64,000 bases of DNA from Spirometra erinaceieuropaei (lineage: Eukaryota > Platyhelminthes > Cestoda > Diphyllobothriidea > Diphyllobothriidae), in contig CACRXP010000067.1 in NCBI GenBank assembly GCA_902702965.1, positions 1,223,601-1,287,600 on the forward strand, read 5' to 3'. Made by a program: the position numbers and the translations under genes. The number at the start of each line of letters is the position of its first letter. The stretch's first letter is position 1. Under the pieces are notes generated by a model, which saw nothing but the letters and a program-made list of their open reading frames with translations, did not search any database and had not been told where the DNA came from. Shown piece after piece: positions 1 to 13,425 of this stretch.

Positions 1-138
1 GTTCGTCAGGCCGGACTGTTTTTTGGTCTTAAAGTGTTGCAGAATCTGGCTGGCCATTGAAAGGAAGGCCTCTTCCACGTTGGAGGAATCCTTCGCGCTG
101 GTCTCCAGGAAAGGCATGTCCGCTTCTGATGCGAATGC
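1..138 (-). CDS. RAB1: Rab1-family GTPase, exon 6 (partial at window edge)
   Basis: This exon begins after a TTTCAG acceptor at minus-strand position 138 and stays open for 46 codons to the window edge. It encodes AFASEADMPFLETSAKD, then SSNVEEAFLSMASQIL. That contains the G5 guanine-binding box (ETSAK) and the final alpha helix of Rab GTPases. Phase 0 matches the donor of the previous exon, which ends ...ATETAQ at 6905, so the spliced reading continues the Rab1 order ATETAQ-AFASE-ETSAK. The visible protein is about 187 residues. Rab1 proteins are usually about 205, so only the hypervariable tail with the C-terminal cysteines should lie left of the window. Confidence 0.93.
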
Positions 139-734
139 CTGAAATGGGGGAAAATGCGGACTTTTACGGTTTTCCACAGATAAGCTGCCTGTGTCAAAAC
201 ATGCAATTCTCCGGGAGAGGGGGGGGGTTTAGTTACTTTACTAGATGGACAGTTACCGGGGGCGCCTAACGGTGTAATGTTGTCATTCTAATCTGACCCT
301 GCCTGACACTCAGATCTCGCCTAGCGCCCTGGGAAGCTGTGCTGAGGCAGCGGTTGCACCGCGATGGGGGTCTTCAGTGGTAATCAAAACCACAGGAGTC
401 GGCTATCGCGAAGTCTGCAGCGATGTTGTGCATTGCTGGGGATCGTCGTCCCTACGCGGAGCCGGAGAAGAGCCGCTCCGCAAATACTTGCAGATATAAA
501 AGCCGCAGTCTTGTGTCCGCGCCCTTCTTGAGGTCTACCATCCTCCGCTGGCCGAGATCAGTGTTCACAGGCAATCTATATCTGAGGCATTCTGGCCCAA
601 CGTTCTCATCAAGGCGCCGGTGCAGGAACTTCGGCTACTACGCGAAGCTTTTTCATCTGCTTGCTCTCTGTGTGGAGCGCTAAGAACCCATGGTTGAAAT
701 ATTAACTGAAATTCCAAAGTGCGATTTCAACTAG

Positions 735-1015
735 AAGCGATAATTCATAGATGTTTTGGCAGATTTTGAATAATTCATATTGACCCAACTGTGAAAAACT
801 CTGCGCCTCGGTGGGATTCGAACCCACCCAGTAAGGGGAAGGCTTTAGTACAGCCAACGCTCTAACCATCTGAGCTACGAGGCCCCACCGGATGACGACG
901 CGAGGTTAATCATATTTGGGCCAAGTTACCCGCCCTACCTACAGCAACGTCTGGAATCCACCAAATGTGATACAGTAAGTTGACTGCCCAAGCAGTTCGG
1001 CCGTCGCAGGCGATG
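735..1015 (-). repeat. tRNA-like repeat with conserved leader, copy 1
   Basis: Minus-strand repeat. A leader of about 110 bp (about 1015-884) precedes a tRNA-like block at 805-883. The block has an A-box-like segment TAGCTCAGATGG, a perfect B box GGTTCGAATCC, a 6-bp acceptor-stem match (GCCTCG/CGAGGC) and a T arm. A tail AGTTTTTCACAGT followed by AT-rich sequence runs down to about 735. The same order recurs at 48440-48770 and, inverted, at 48775-49070. The long variable region and odd anticodon-loop sequence argue for a tRNA-derived SINE or dispersed tRNA-like repeat over a functional tRNA gene. Confidence 0.7.
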
Positions 1016-1859
1016 ATGTTCGCCACGTGCCCCACGGAGTCAACGAGGCACAGGTGACCCGAGGAGAATTAAATGCTCTTTTTCTCTTTCCTTACCCGCC
1101 TTGCAAAACAATGTTAAGACAACCGGATTTGAACTAGAGGGCTAAACAGCTTATCTACGCGTGCCACCAACGCGACCTGGTCCTAGCTGCATGTGCCGAG
1201 CTACGATGAGGACGATGTGGACCCTTCTCATTCTTACAAATAATTACGTCTTTTTATATTTCCAATTTTAAGAAGCACACAACGCAAACCACATCAGTCG
1301 CAGAATTTTATAAACGCTAGATGGCATCTTCTCAGTGGTATAGAGAAAGGCATTAATCGCCCTGAATGGAAAATGTGCAGCATGAATTTTGTAAACCATA
1401 ACGGACGCAGAACGGAAAGTCTTCTGCAGACTCCCTACAAAGTACTTTTGGACTTACAAACGCTTTCAAAGTAGATGCAAGAGGTTCATACTACTTGGGC
1501 TGTCATTTTTAACCAGCGTGAATTTTACAGGTAGACGTATGTGCATATACCAACACTCATCATCCCTGAACTGTGTTCGTCCTGACATCTCGGGGAGCCC
1601 ATCGTGAGGTAGCTGTTCATGCTATCTCGTGGGCGCCGATTGCTTCTGGTTCCTCCTTGACCGACCGCCGGTAAGTTCACGCGACCTCGGTACATGCGGC
1701 GGTCACTGCAGTTGCAGCGAAATCAGCGTGCCTGTTGGCCCTCCGCTTGGTCGTTACTGCGACTGTCTCCCGTGCTGGTCACATGACCGCTAGCTGGCTC
1801 TTTCAGGAGGGTGTCAGTTGTTGGACTCGCGCGAACTTACTCGCCTACCCTTCTGGTTC

Positions 1860-2130
1860 TGTTCAGATTGATTTGAGCCTTGGGCACAGCGCCTGGAGGG
1901 TGCCGTGTGGGCTCTCCGTTAAGTGCGCTAAGTTAGGACTACTTTTTGAGCGCCTGGCAGACCATCGGAGCGACATAAACAGAGAGTTCGTCCTTGCAGT
2001 TGACTGCAAGTTGGCGCTCGTGTGATCTTGCGTTGTGGCACTTGCCCGCTTGACCAAAATAAATCGCGCGGCAATTTGGACATGGTATACTGCAGACCAC
2101 TGCTGACTGTGTTGTGGCCAAGCGGTGAGT
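1860..2130 (-). pseudogene. Penelope-like element GIY-YIG endonuclease relic
   Basis: The minus strand reads VVCSIPCPNCRAIYFGQAG followed by a degraded HxR-xxH segment (KCHNARSHERQLAV). This is the pattern of the GIY-YIG domain at the C-terminus of Penelope-like retroelements: hydrophobic, IPC..C, then YIGxTG. A frameshift follows near 1990 and the downstream part is weak. No reverse transcriptase is seen next to it, so this is a short truncated fossil. It sits in the Rab1 intron. Confidence 0.55.
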
Positions 2131-3689
2131 GTGTGTCTCTTTCTGTGCGCCAACATCGTCGGGTCAGATCCCAAGTTGAAGGGAGAAGACGGAAGTAACA
2201 AGTTTGAGGGGTTTATCCTGCACAGAACCCGGAGTTGGCCCCTCAGGCGGCAGTGGCCATTGGCGAAGCTAGGGCTGGTGTTGACTGCGTCCAGTCATGC
2301 CTGAGAGTGTCTGAGGTAGTGGTGGCAGCAGCTTTCGTAGGCTTGTGGGCCAAGCTCAAGTGGTGGCCAGTCTGCGTGTGTTGCATTTGCCGAGGGGTGG
2401 TGTCCCAGTGGCTTAGGTTGCGGTTGCAGGGGAGAGGTGCGCTCAAGTGACCGCATGGGCAGCTGCGGCTGTGAGGACGCAGGTATGCCCGAACTGTCGG
2501 TCGCGTGACTTCAGGTCAGCGCGCCTGGAACGACTCACAGCAAAAGGGTGGATGACCTTGAGGTAGCGAAGGTCTTGAACAATGACGCCAGACCGGTCAT
2601 GTTGGCTGCCCACTACAACTGTTCCATTGCCGGCAGTGGGTCATTAGGTCGATAGATCTGGGTTTAGGGATAACTCCAATCCAAGATCTCGATGCAAGTC
2701 TTCGGAATTCGGAGAAGTCGAAAACTCCTACTGACGAAGAGGTGAGATGTCTTCTACTGGTCAGCTACTTACAACTCAGCCCCGAGCTCTATATTTGCGC
2801 ATAGCACCTGGTGGGTAGGGTATGCGTCCATGGTTCGGTTAAGTGTGCAAGTCGAGGACACAATTTCGAGCATCAGCCCGGACACCTTTTCATTGGCTTA
2901 GGCGATGACCTTTGTTTTTCCAAAAGCAGAACCATGTCCCTCCTGTTGTACAAGGCTATGTACCAAAGATATCTTTACCGCATGATTGATAGAAAGCTGG
3001 TGCTCATGCGGCTTGCGTCGATGCAGGTACCTTCTGATAACTCAGTTGCTGGCTTCATTATTTTCTTATTTATGGTGGATTTCGGTTTACGGGTCATATC
3101 GACCCCAGAAGGTTTCGGGAAAAGTTTCTGCAATTCTGAAAGAAGGTATACGGATCAGGAAGCCCTCCTGATAGGGGACTGTTTCCGGTTCATCTACTTT
3201 CGTCAGACGATCGCTGTTCAACAGCGGGCAGAGCAGACCACGGTTTGGTCAGCGCCGGCAGATACACTAGATCTCACATGTAACTGTTAGTCCCCGCGTG
3301 ACCGCCCCTGACGGCTAGACCAGACAACCATTCCTACGCAGACGAGGGAGAGAGAACGTGGTTAGGTGTCTCAACTGGCAAAGTATAGAGAGCAAAGAGC
3401 ACACGGGTCGAGACTCAAGTCCTACATTTTCCTGGCTTGGAATACAGGCCGTCTGAGAATGAAAGGCCATCCAGAAATGACCATTCTAATCTTGCCTCCG
3501 CTGACGGTAATACCTCCCGATTATTGGTCGTGGATCAGAATGAGGCCGCCGGTGAGGACTTCAACTAGCAGCTCAGCCTGCATTTCGTTTTGCAAACGGG
3601 TCAGATTGGTGAGCACAAGTACCAAGTGGCGAGACGGATTTCTCAACCACTTGCCCTCCCAAAAAGCACGAAGTACACCCGATTTTCTG

Positions 3690-3800
3690 CGCCGAAAATA
3701 CTGGACTCTCTCATCCTCCCCAACCTGGACTCGGTGTCAAGAAAGAGTCAGGAGGACCGGAGAGGGCGCAGGTGGTTGGCAGGGCGTAAATGACACATGC
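3690..3800 (+). repeat. Dispersed repeat R3 fragment
   Basis: The motif ACCTGGACTCGGTGTCAAGA and the following GAGGGCGCAGGTGG, with the same spacing, recur at 53268-53480, 57360-57590 and 58520-58760. This copy holds only the right half of the unit. Confidence 0.6.
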
Positions 3801-6800
3801 TCATGACAGGCAAACGTTCAAGTGGTCCGAACTCTCGGGTGCTGATTGGCCACCACCCAACCTATGACGTCTTCTCATGCCACATAATCGACGTTTCTAC
3901 AAAGACTTGTCACTTATGCTGGTTAAACGGCCGACCTTCTGCATACATAACATCCTCCCGATCTCACCGTTGGTGGCCAATGATGGCTCAAAAAAGTGCT
4001 GGAAGAGGGTATTTAAAATTAGACGATTAAGCATTACTAAGTTAACGTCTTTCATATTTAGTCTAACCGTTCACCACCGCGTGACGGTCAGAGCCTTGCC
4101 TTGCAGTGCTGTCAGTGACACCGCTGTGGTGAAGGTGGAGGCAGTTCTCAGAGAGGCAGACAATGCTCACTCGGTACTACCCCGAGGTCTACTTTGTTCA
4201 CCATGCGATGCACAGTTTTTTGCCGCCTGGGGAGGCCAACTTGCATGCTAACCATTGAGTCTACTGGCAGAGGTCTAAACGCGTCGGCTCCGACAGACGC
4301 CCTAGCATGAGAGCCCAGAAAGTAGTCATGAGAGGAACGGAGCTCCGTGGCTCGGTGCAAGTAAACTTTCCTCAATCCGTCCTCTGGATGTAGCATAAGG
4401 AGCTTTTTGTAACGGCAAGGCATGCGACAGGATGGTCGGTTTGTTGTTAACACAGTCAATACTGGCCCCTGACTGGTCATTCGCCGGATCTGACTCCGTC
4501 TTTTTCCTGCATGCACTTGCCTCAATCATAAAACCACATTCTCGAACGCTGTCATAGCGGTCTGCGACAGATGTCTGTCTGTTTCAGTGGCTTCGCTGTA
4601 GCGTCCCATCTTGGTCGCGTGTTTCGGGGGTGCAGACAAGACCAGCGTCAGGATCAAGTCTTCTTGTCGTTCCACCACTGCAGGAATTCTAGTCCGAAAC
4701 GACATCGCCACGCCGTTTGAGATAGCCGTCTTGTGGCCAATAAGATTGCACCCTGTCGTCTGTTGTGTTCAACCACAGCATTAACTGAACCCACGGAAGA
4801 GCCAACGCGGTTTTGATAGCGCGAAAAATTCTCGGGACGCCGACCAACTGACTTTGGTTACCATGACGATGTTGCCTTACCAGTCTTCAACAAAGAAGAC
4901 CCATAGAGTAAAGGATGAAGGATATCGTTAGACTGGCAGGCCGACGCCGCGAAGACCAAAGTATTTTGAACCGTCTCTGTTATGGGAAAAAGGTACTCTC
5001 GGAAAAAAATGATTGTCGACTTGGTGGAATGGGCAATTTCAAATTGGCGCGAAGTCGTTGCCAAATGGATGCTGTCCATAGATCCGTCAGGACATCCCCG
5101 TTATCACAGAGATCCGCGTATGTCGGGCATCTGTCCGACCAGTCAGTGTAAAAAAGAGGACAAAGTCTGCAGGTGTTTGATTACCACTGCTATCTCGGGT
5201 CGGACAGTCCACAGTACCTGTAACAGCAGGAGAATATCGAAGGCCATCTCAAAAAGATCTGTACTGGTACTCATCGTTAGACGTTACTGCCGAAATGGAG
5301 GTGGCTATGAGATCGGTTCCAAACCAGGCCCGCCGATCCATCAAGACATGGATGTGGGTCTTTAACCGTCGTCACTAGAGAAACGAGTGAGTCGAGCTGA
5401 CTCGATCTACAACCACTAAATGTCGCGAGTCCAGAGACAACGTCCAAAATATCGCCAATCACCCAGATCAGGCATGGCCCAAACTGTGCAAGTAAGAACA
5501 CACGCCAGTTCTCTTCGTCAAGAAGGCAGTTAGTCAATCTCGACAGTGTCCACAAAATTGTGGGCACCTTAGTCAACAGAATGGCTTTCGCCGTGAAGGG
5601 GGCATTTAACATTTTCATAACTGGGACTCCATCCTGGACCCGAATTCCACGTCGCAAAATTCCAGCTGAACAGAAGTAATAATAAATAACGTTCGTAGAT
5701 TCCTTGATGGTAAAGTATTTTCTCCATATTATGGGATTTATTGCGTTTCGGCAATCGGGCAAGTACACGGTCTACACAGATACGGCATTCTCCATTGCGT
5801 TAGTAAGCCGGTTTTGTAACCAGACGTTAGTTATCGGAAAAGGGAAACCATCCCGAAGCCGTAGAATATACAGAAGAGCGCCACAGTGGTCAAAAGTCTG
5901 GATACCGTAGCAGTCGCACGACCATGAGCACACGGGTGAGAGCACGTACAAAGTTGGACAAAAGGGCTAGCATAAAGGAGTACCCAATGGTAGGGCTTTA
6001 TTCATTTTACAACTGTAGTATGAGTGCTAAAACGAGAAACACGACAACTGTTATGCGGTGGAATCCAGTTAGAGCAACAAGGCAGTCTGAAATCCTTCCA
6101 GGCCAACAAATAAACATGGTGTCGACAAATATGCTGTGGCTAAAACTGTTCGTCTACGAGTGACACCGAGACGACACCAAGGCTTCGCACAATGGGGGTA
6201 GGCTGCTCAGACCTAACATATGTTGGAGCATCAGAGGCCACCTGGAATCTTACAGTTTCGCCAAACTGTTCAAGACAAGGTAAGGAAACTTGGATGAAAA
6301 TATTTGTCAAGAGATGACCGCTGGTAACTGACGGATGTGGACAGTTGAGGTCGACTGAAAATCGTCCAAACGGCCGGGTGGTCTTGATGAGTTTGCCTTG
6401 TGTGAGAGAAAAGGAGCGAGGTTTCATTTCGCGACAGGTTTGGCGACAACACCACGAATCTACTCCATCGGAGAGGAGAGATTCCTGGCTTGAATAAAAT
6501 GAGGAAGTCAAGAGGCAGCAGGATGACGGAGTAACTTGTGCAGTCGCTTCAGATCAACACCAGCTAACAAGGCCTAAAGTAACTATGAGAAAGCGTATCC
6601 GCGGCTCGGTTTTCCTTCTCACATCAGCAGACAATGCTGAATCTGAGTGGCAACAACTCCGACCTCCAAGCGTTCGAACTTGTTATCCCTAACTTCTCCA
6701 TCTTGTTGATTACCGCGGAATGATAACAATTGAGAATATGAGATTAAAGGGGACTGACAGTGAGAGTAATGACAAGGAGTGACAGAGCGAAACAAAATCG

Positions 6801-6904
6801 TAACGACCACTACTGCAGCTATCTCCCTCAAAATAGTCGGTGAGGTTCATGGAAACAGAATTCAGGGGGTGAGGCGCTAGTTGAAAAACACTGAGATAAC
6901 GAAC

Positions 6905-8361
<1,457 letters not shown>

Positions 8362-9669
8362 GATCCGAGCGAATGCGCCAACACACACACTTCTGATTAG
8401 GGCGCCGTCAGCACTGCGTTTAGTGAATGAGAAATCAGAGCCAACTGCGAATGTAAATATTCTTTGACCGCGGGTTTATTTCGTATATACAGTGGTAAGA
8501 CGTAGTTTTCTGACAATTTCACACATGTCGCAATAGCGGCCACTACATCGATTCTGTCAAAGTTTCGTAAGTGGCTTACTGGGACAAGGTGTAACTAAGC
8601 AGTTTAATTAAGTTAAGCAAGATAGAGTTAATCGTATGTTTAGACATGCGGTCATTATTGCAAAGCCGTGTGTCCTCATGGGTATATGGTGACATTTGTG
8701 TATTTCGGGAAGTTTTTCTGTGCCAACCGAAAATGCGCCTGTATCATGGCATTGTCGCGGTAGATAAACTCATAGGTAGATCCCAATCTTTGCCAGCTTC
8801 AGGCCCCTTCCCGTACAGAGGGACGATGTTGCACTTTATGCAGAATAAATGAGGAACAAGTTGGAAAGCTTTGATAACCGAAAGCGAGGCACACGTCCGG
8901 TGTCGCCAGACCAGGCGTCATAGTAAATTGGACGAGGGCATGTCTACGTCGATCTGGATGGATGTGATTTGCCGACGGTGGTGAAATAGCAAGTCCTAGG
9001 AGGCAGTCACAAAAGAGGTGACACGACCGCTGGACCAAAGGCTTTTCCAACCCGGCGTTTCGGATTGCCAATGGAGTCCATCCTAAGAGATAAAATTGGA
9101 TTTGTGTGGCGGGCCGTACAGGAGAGACAATCTTTGTAGGACGTATGCGCTTCCGAATGCATTGCAGACAGTCGCACGTGGTGTAGTAAATGTCTTATTG
9201 GCCAAGCATGGCTGCACGCAGTTGATGTGAGTTTGTGTATCTTTCGAAATTATCGGCTCCCGCGGGACTTACGAAGCCTCGCGCGACAATCTTTAGATAG
9301 CACTTGAATCATTTCTCTGCAAAGTTGAAATTTTGCTTATCTGGTCAACCCTGGTCTTACCGAGGCTTGCATGAAAACATTGCGATAACACGTTACTCTC
9401 GAGAGACCCGTGCGAAAACCAAATCTTCGCAAAGACCTATCTCAGGTTGATGGTTTCCCATTGTCATACCGGTCGGAGGGCATCGCGCTCAAACAATTTG
9501 CCGATAGTACGGAAAGGGCATGCAGGTACATAAATAAACTGTTTTGTGTATTTCCTGAAGGACACTTACGTAGCATGTGAAAAAACATTTTCGAATGAAT
9601 TTTAAAATAAGTCGGCAGACCCTGTACAGTGTTTAGTCTGATAGGAAAAAAAGGCCAGCGAACTGTAAA
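8362..9669. other. Intergenic, no recognised feature
   Basis: Region upstream of Rab1. Nothing is recognised on either strand. The 90-codon minus frame at 8799-9071 has no familiar motif and is probably a chance frame. Confidence 0.6.
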
Positions 9670-10193
9670 AAACCCATTTATTACTTCGAGCCGTTAAAAA
9701 TCCGAAATTGCTCTACAGCTATTTGCGGAAAAGCACACGTAACAGGAATCCCATTCCTGTTATGAGGGGTGATGACGGCTTGGAGATATCGGACAGTACA
9801 AATAAGGCTGAGCACTTTTCTCAATTTTTCCGATCCGTTTTCACAAGAGAAGCGGACTTTACCCCATCTAATTCTGAGAACATGAGAGATCCCACTATCG
9901 AAAATATTGTGTTTCGAGAAGAAGCGATTTTGGAAGAACTGAAAAGCTTGAAGGAATGTAAATCTCCCGGTCCGGACGAGATTCCAGCAAAGCTGCTCTT
10001 TGAACTTGCCCAACAGCTGGCCAAGCCACTATCCTTTCTGTGCCAAAAATCGTTTGATGCTGGAATTCTTCCCACAGACTGGAAGACGGCCCACATTACG
10101 CCCCTTTACAAAAGCGGTAGTCGTGCCCTGGCGACAAACTACAGACCCGTCAGTCTGACATCAATCTGCTGCAAAGTGATGGAGAAAACAATC
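9670..10193 (+). pseudogene. CR1/Jockey-type LINE, family A copy 1, 5' part (pre-RT and RT start)
   Basis: Reads NPKLLYSYLRKS, then SPGPDEIPAKLL and the RT entry NYRPVSLTSICCKVMEKT, the usual linker and first RT block of endonuclease-type non-LTR retrotransposons. Translation then switches abruptly near 10193 to a different LINE (family B). The missing continuation resumes at about 11208. The endonuclease and any ORF1 are absent, so the copy is 5'-truncated. Confidence 0.85.
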
Positions 10194-11207
10194 TGTCGTT
10201 TCTCGATTTACTTACCTCTCTTCGTAATGATCACCTATCTGTTGTCGTTATTTATTTTGATCTTAGTAAAGCCTTTGATAAAGTGCCACATAAAAGACTC
10301 TTGGTTAAATTGAAAGCTATGGGAATTCGCAGTCCACTAATAGACTTTCTCAGGTCATACCTGTCTAATCGTAAACAAAAGGTTTTGGTGGGATCTTCAC
10401 TTTCCAGTGAAAGTCCTATTGTGAGCGGTGTCCTACAAGGTACCGTTTTGGGTCCTCTTTTGTTCTTGCTTTACATAAACGATATTTCAGCCGCAGTTAA
10501 ACATTCTCAATCATTTATTTATGCCGATGATCTCAAATGTGTATATTCTTTCAATAAATCTACGAGTCTTCATTGCCTGGAGCAAATCCATGCTGACTTG
10601 CTTGCTCGCTCAGCTTGGAGCTCAAAATGGCTAATGGAATTCTCTCCGTCTAAATGTCGTTATATGTGTTTTGGACCTGATAGGCTACCCCAACCTGTGG
10701 TCTTTCAAGGAACACCTATGATTGAATGTACCACCATCAAGGATTTAGGTNNNNNNNNNNNNNNNNNNNNNNNNNNNNNNNNNNNNNNNNNNNNNGTCCT
10801 GACCGACCCGCCTACGTACCATTTTATGAAACCCGTTACGCAATGCCATATACAGCTGACATTTATTTCGGCCATGTTGATGTCGGACTATATTCCGTTT
10901 TGTACCGCCACATGCAGGCCAGTCCTCCCTGTTTTTTTCTGATGCTATTTTTCTGAGGGGTTTTTTTTCTCTTGTTAAATTACTACAATCATTTTTAAAT
11001 TTTGCTTTGGAGTTTTTTTTCACCCCTCGTTTTTTTCATTTTTTTCATTTTCATTTTGCTTAACGGACTTCTAATCTCAAAAACTATGCATTGCACTTTG
11101 TGCAAATTTTGTCTACATCGTCTAAAATTTGCATGTAAATTTATTTTTACTTGCTTTGATGGGACCCCGACGGGTCTTTAATAAAAATAATTGAATTGAA
11201 TTGAATT
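10194..11207 (+). mobile_element. LINE family B, 5'-truncated copy inserted inside family A
   Basis: From 10194 the sequence matches the family B copy at 29160-31080. It reads SVVVIYFDLSKAFDKVPHK, SGVLQGTVLGPLLFLLYIN and the RT active-site motif FIYADDLK, then an assembly gap (10751-10795). A 3' UTR with ACATGCAGGCCAGTCCT and GGGACCCCGACGGGTCTTTA follows, ending in a tandem ATTGA tail at about 11185-11207. Family A coding resumes directly after the tail. The RT core from IYFDL to FIYADD is open, but the 5' half and endonuclease are missing. Confidence 0.88.
10751..10795. other. Assembly gap (45 N)
   Basis: A run of N inside the family B reverse transcriptase, just after the motif CTTIKDLG. 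Confidence 1.
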
Positions 11208-12610
11208 GAATTGAAAAAGGAGTTGATGGCTTACTTGGAAACCCACAACCTTTTGTCCAATACACAATATGGTTTCCGTAGGGGAAGATCATGTGTTACG
11301 AACTTGCTATACACAATGCAAAGTTGGACACGAGCACTGGACGCAAAATACACCGTGCATGTTGCCTATATTGATTTTCGGAAGGCGTTTGACAGTGTTC
11401 CGCACCAGCGTCTCCTACACAAGTTGAGAATTATGGGCATCGGTGGCAAACTTCTCAAATGGATCGAAAATTTCCTTGTCGGCCGCTCCCAAATTGTCTG
11501 CGTAGAACAACAGCAATCAAGGTGCACATTCATAGAGAGTGGGGTCCCACAAGGCTCGGTGCTCGGACCAACTCTCTTTCTCTTGTTCATCAATGATTGC
11601 GTAGATGGGTTGGACTGTGATTGTGCCATGTTTGCGGATGGCATAAAAATCTGGAAAGTCATCCAGAATGCTGCCGATGAGACCAACTTCCAAGAAAATC
11701 TTTGTCGGTTGGACGAGTAGTCCCGCAGATGGCTCTTGTCCTTCAATTGGAACAAATGCACCATTCTGCGCCTCGGAAATCAGACCCCTAGTACGCGGCA
11801 ATACCATCTGAACGGAATGCCACTCCGAGAAGCAGAAACTCAGAAAGATCTCGGAGTTTGGGTTGCAGACAGCCTAAAGCCTTCTACACAATGCTGTAAG
11901 GCGGCCAAGGCCGCAACGTCAATGCTATATGCCATCAAGCGGGCATTCGTAGTTTTCGATGAAGACTGCTTCACCAAAGTCTTCGGCACGTTTATAAGGC
12001 CCCATCTCGAGTATGCAATTCAGGCCTGGAGACCGTGGACGCACCTGGAGTACGATCTGCTCGAAAGGGTGCAGAGGCGAGCCACAACATTAGCAAGAGG
12101 TCAAAGTGCACTGCCATACGAGATCCGCTTAACTAACCTTAATCTCTATCCTCTGAGTTATAGGCAGTTGCGCGGAGACATGATACAAACTTTCCGTATC
12201 GTGCGCGGCTTGGATTGTGCCCTTCGGCGCGATGACTTTTTCCAACTCGCCACCACAACTCACCTCCGGGGACATCCCTTCAAGCTACGTGTGCCACAGG
12301 GTAGACTGAATGTGAGAAAATATTTCTTCTCCAACCGTGTCGTGGAACCGTGGAATAACCTGCCCGAGACGGTTGTTATGTCTCAATCTGTGGAGACATT
12401 TAAATGTCGCCTTGACAGATATATGCTGCAGCAACAAGCGGACTATGTGCCTTTTTAACCATGTGACTAGTGACATATGTGAATCAATGTATGCATTCAC
12501 TTAATGCTGTAATTTCTTCACAGTTTTGCTTGTTTATCGATTTTTTATGTACAAATAGGGAGTTCAAAGGCGTAAGCCTATTTCCCTCAAATGCACTGAC
12601 TGACTGACTG
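11208..12610 (+). pseudogene. LINE family A copy 1, 3' part (RT, C-terminal domain, 3' UTR)
   Basis: Continuation of the family A reverse transcriptase after the nested insertion: QYGFRRGRSC, IDFRKAFDSVPHQRLLHKL, SGVPQGSVLGPTLFLLFIN, then the active site as MFADGIKIW. The second catalytic aspartate of the usual FADD has become glycine. One in-frame stop (near 11720) precedes the C-terminal part, which reads LGVWVADSLKPS, RPHLEYAIQAW and PLSYRQLRGDMIQ, with a stop at 12458. The 3' UTR ends in a (TGAC)n-like tail at about 12593-12610. The element is not competent. Confidence 0.88.
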
Positions 12611-12624
12611 AAAATTGCGGAATG

Positions 12625-13425
12625 AATGTTACTTAGGTCAGTACAGATAAGTGTACTTTTAGGGCAATAGGTAATGCCTTTGATAAGCCTTTTGAAAACG
12701 ATACATGCAATACCTAACTTTGAATACACGCGCCACTAAAATGTTGTCAGTAGTACGTGAACCATAAATAATATTTTTCTTGGGAATGCAGAACCGAAAC
12801 TCGAGAACACTCAGTTATAGGCGACAGTGATAAAATGCGATAACAGCCGTCCGCATTGTCGGTAGGCGTATGCAAGGTGTTTGTTTGGTGCAACAAAGCT
12901 CTCCTGTCCAGAAAGCGGTATTTTTCAAGCAAATATACATTTAGGATTTGTTTAAATGTCTCCATGGAATTCGCCATTATCACGTCCTCAGGAAGCCCGT
13001 TCCAGGCACCGATGACTTGCTGGGAAAAGAGTACCTACGAACGTCAAGGCGACATCGGGATCCACTAAGTTTTAGAGAGTCCCCAGGTAGGTTTGCTGTT
13101 GTAGCCGTGCTGGAAATCATCGAGGTGAAGGGCAGAGTCCCGGATCTTCAAAATCCGGTAAACCTGTATCAGATCTCGAATCTGCCTTTAATCAAGAGGA
13201 AATACGTCGAGCTCCTCAAGTTTCCAGTTGTAAGGTAAAGTCTCGATGCCTTTCAAAATGTTGGTCGACACTTCTAATCTCTTTTCAGCAACTTATAGTC
13301 TTTTTTCAGGCATAGGCACCACGCTTGGATTTCATATTCCAGATGCGAGCGAATAAACGCTTCGTACACATTTTCAAATAACTCTCTGTCCCTATCTAAG
13401 AAAGTTCGCAAAATTCTTTAATTTT
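12625..13425 (-). pseudogene. LINE family D, C-terminal fragment with 3' UTR
   Basis: The minus strand shows LFENVYEAFIRSHLEYEIQAW, the thumb/C-terminal region of a CR1-like reverse transcriptase. Several frameshifts follow, then WNGLPEDVIMANSMETFK. The 3' UTR (about 12625-12830) is repeated in the same orientation at 57590-57775. Upstream it abuts the 3' end of the family C element at about 13420, consistent with family C having inserted into it or truncated it. Confidence 0.75.

Larger units (their letters stand above)
139..6904 (-). other. Large Rab1 intron (about 6.8 kb)
   Basis: Non-coding stretch between the GNKSD exon and the ETSAK exon of Rab1, with a GTTCGT donor at 6904 and a TTTCAG acceptor at 139-144. 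Apart from a tRNA-like repeat (735-1015), a Penelope GIY-YIG relic (1860-2130) and one repeat fragment (3690-3800), I recognise nothing in it. The many short open frames here have no family resemblance and run on both strands, so I do not treat them as genes. Confidence 0.85.

Noticed and set aside
805..883. Functional tRNA gene
   Set aside because: Pol III boxes and acceptor stem are fine, but the anticodon stem and variable region are irregular and the block is embedded in a dispersed repeat with other copies, so it is called tRNA-like.
2811..3290. 159-codon plus frame in the Rab1 intron
   Set aside because: No recognisable motif, inside an intron, and not supported by splice signals.
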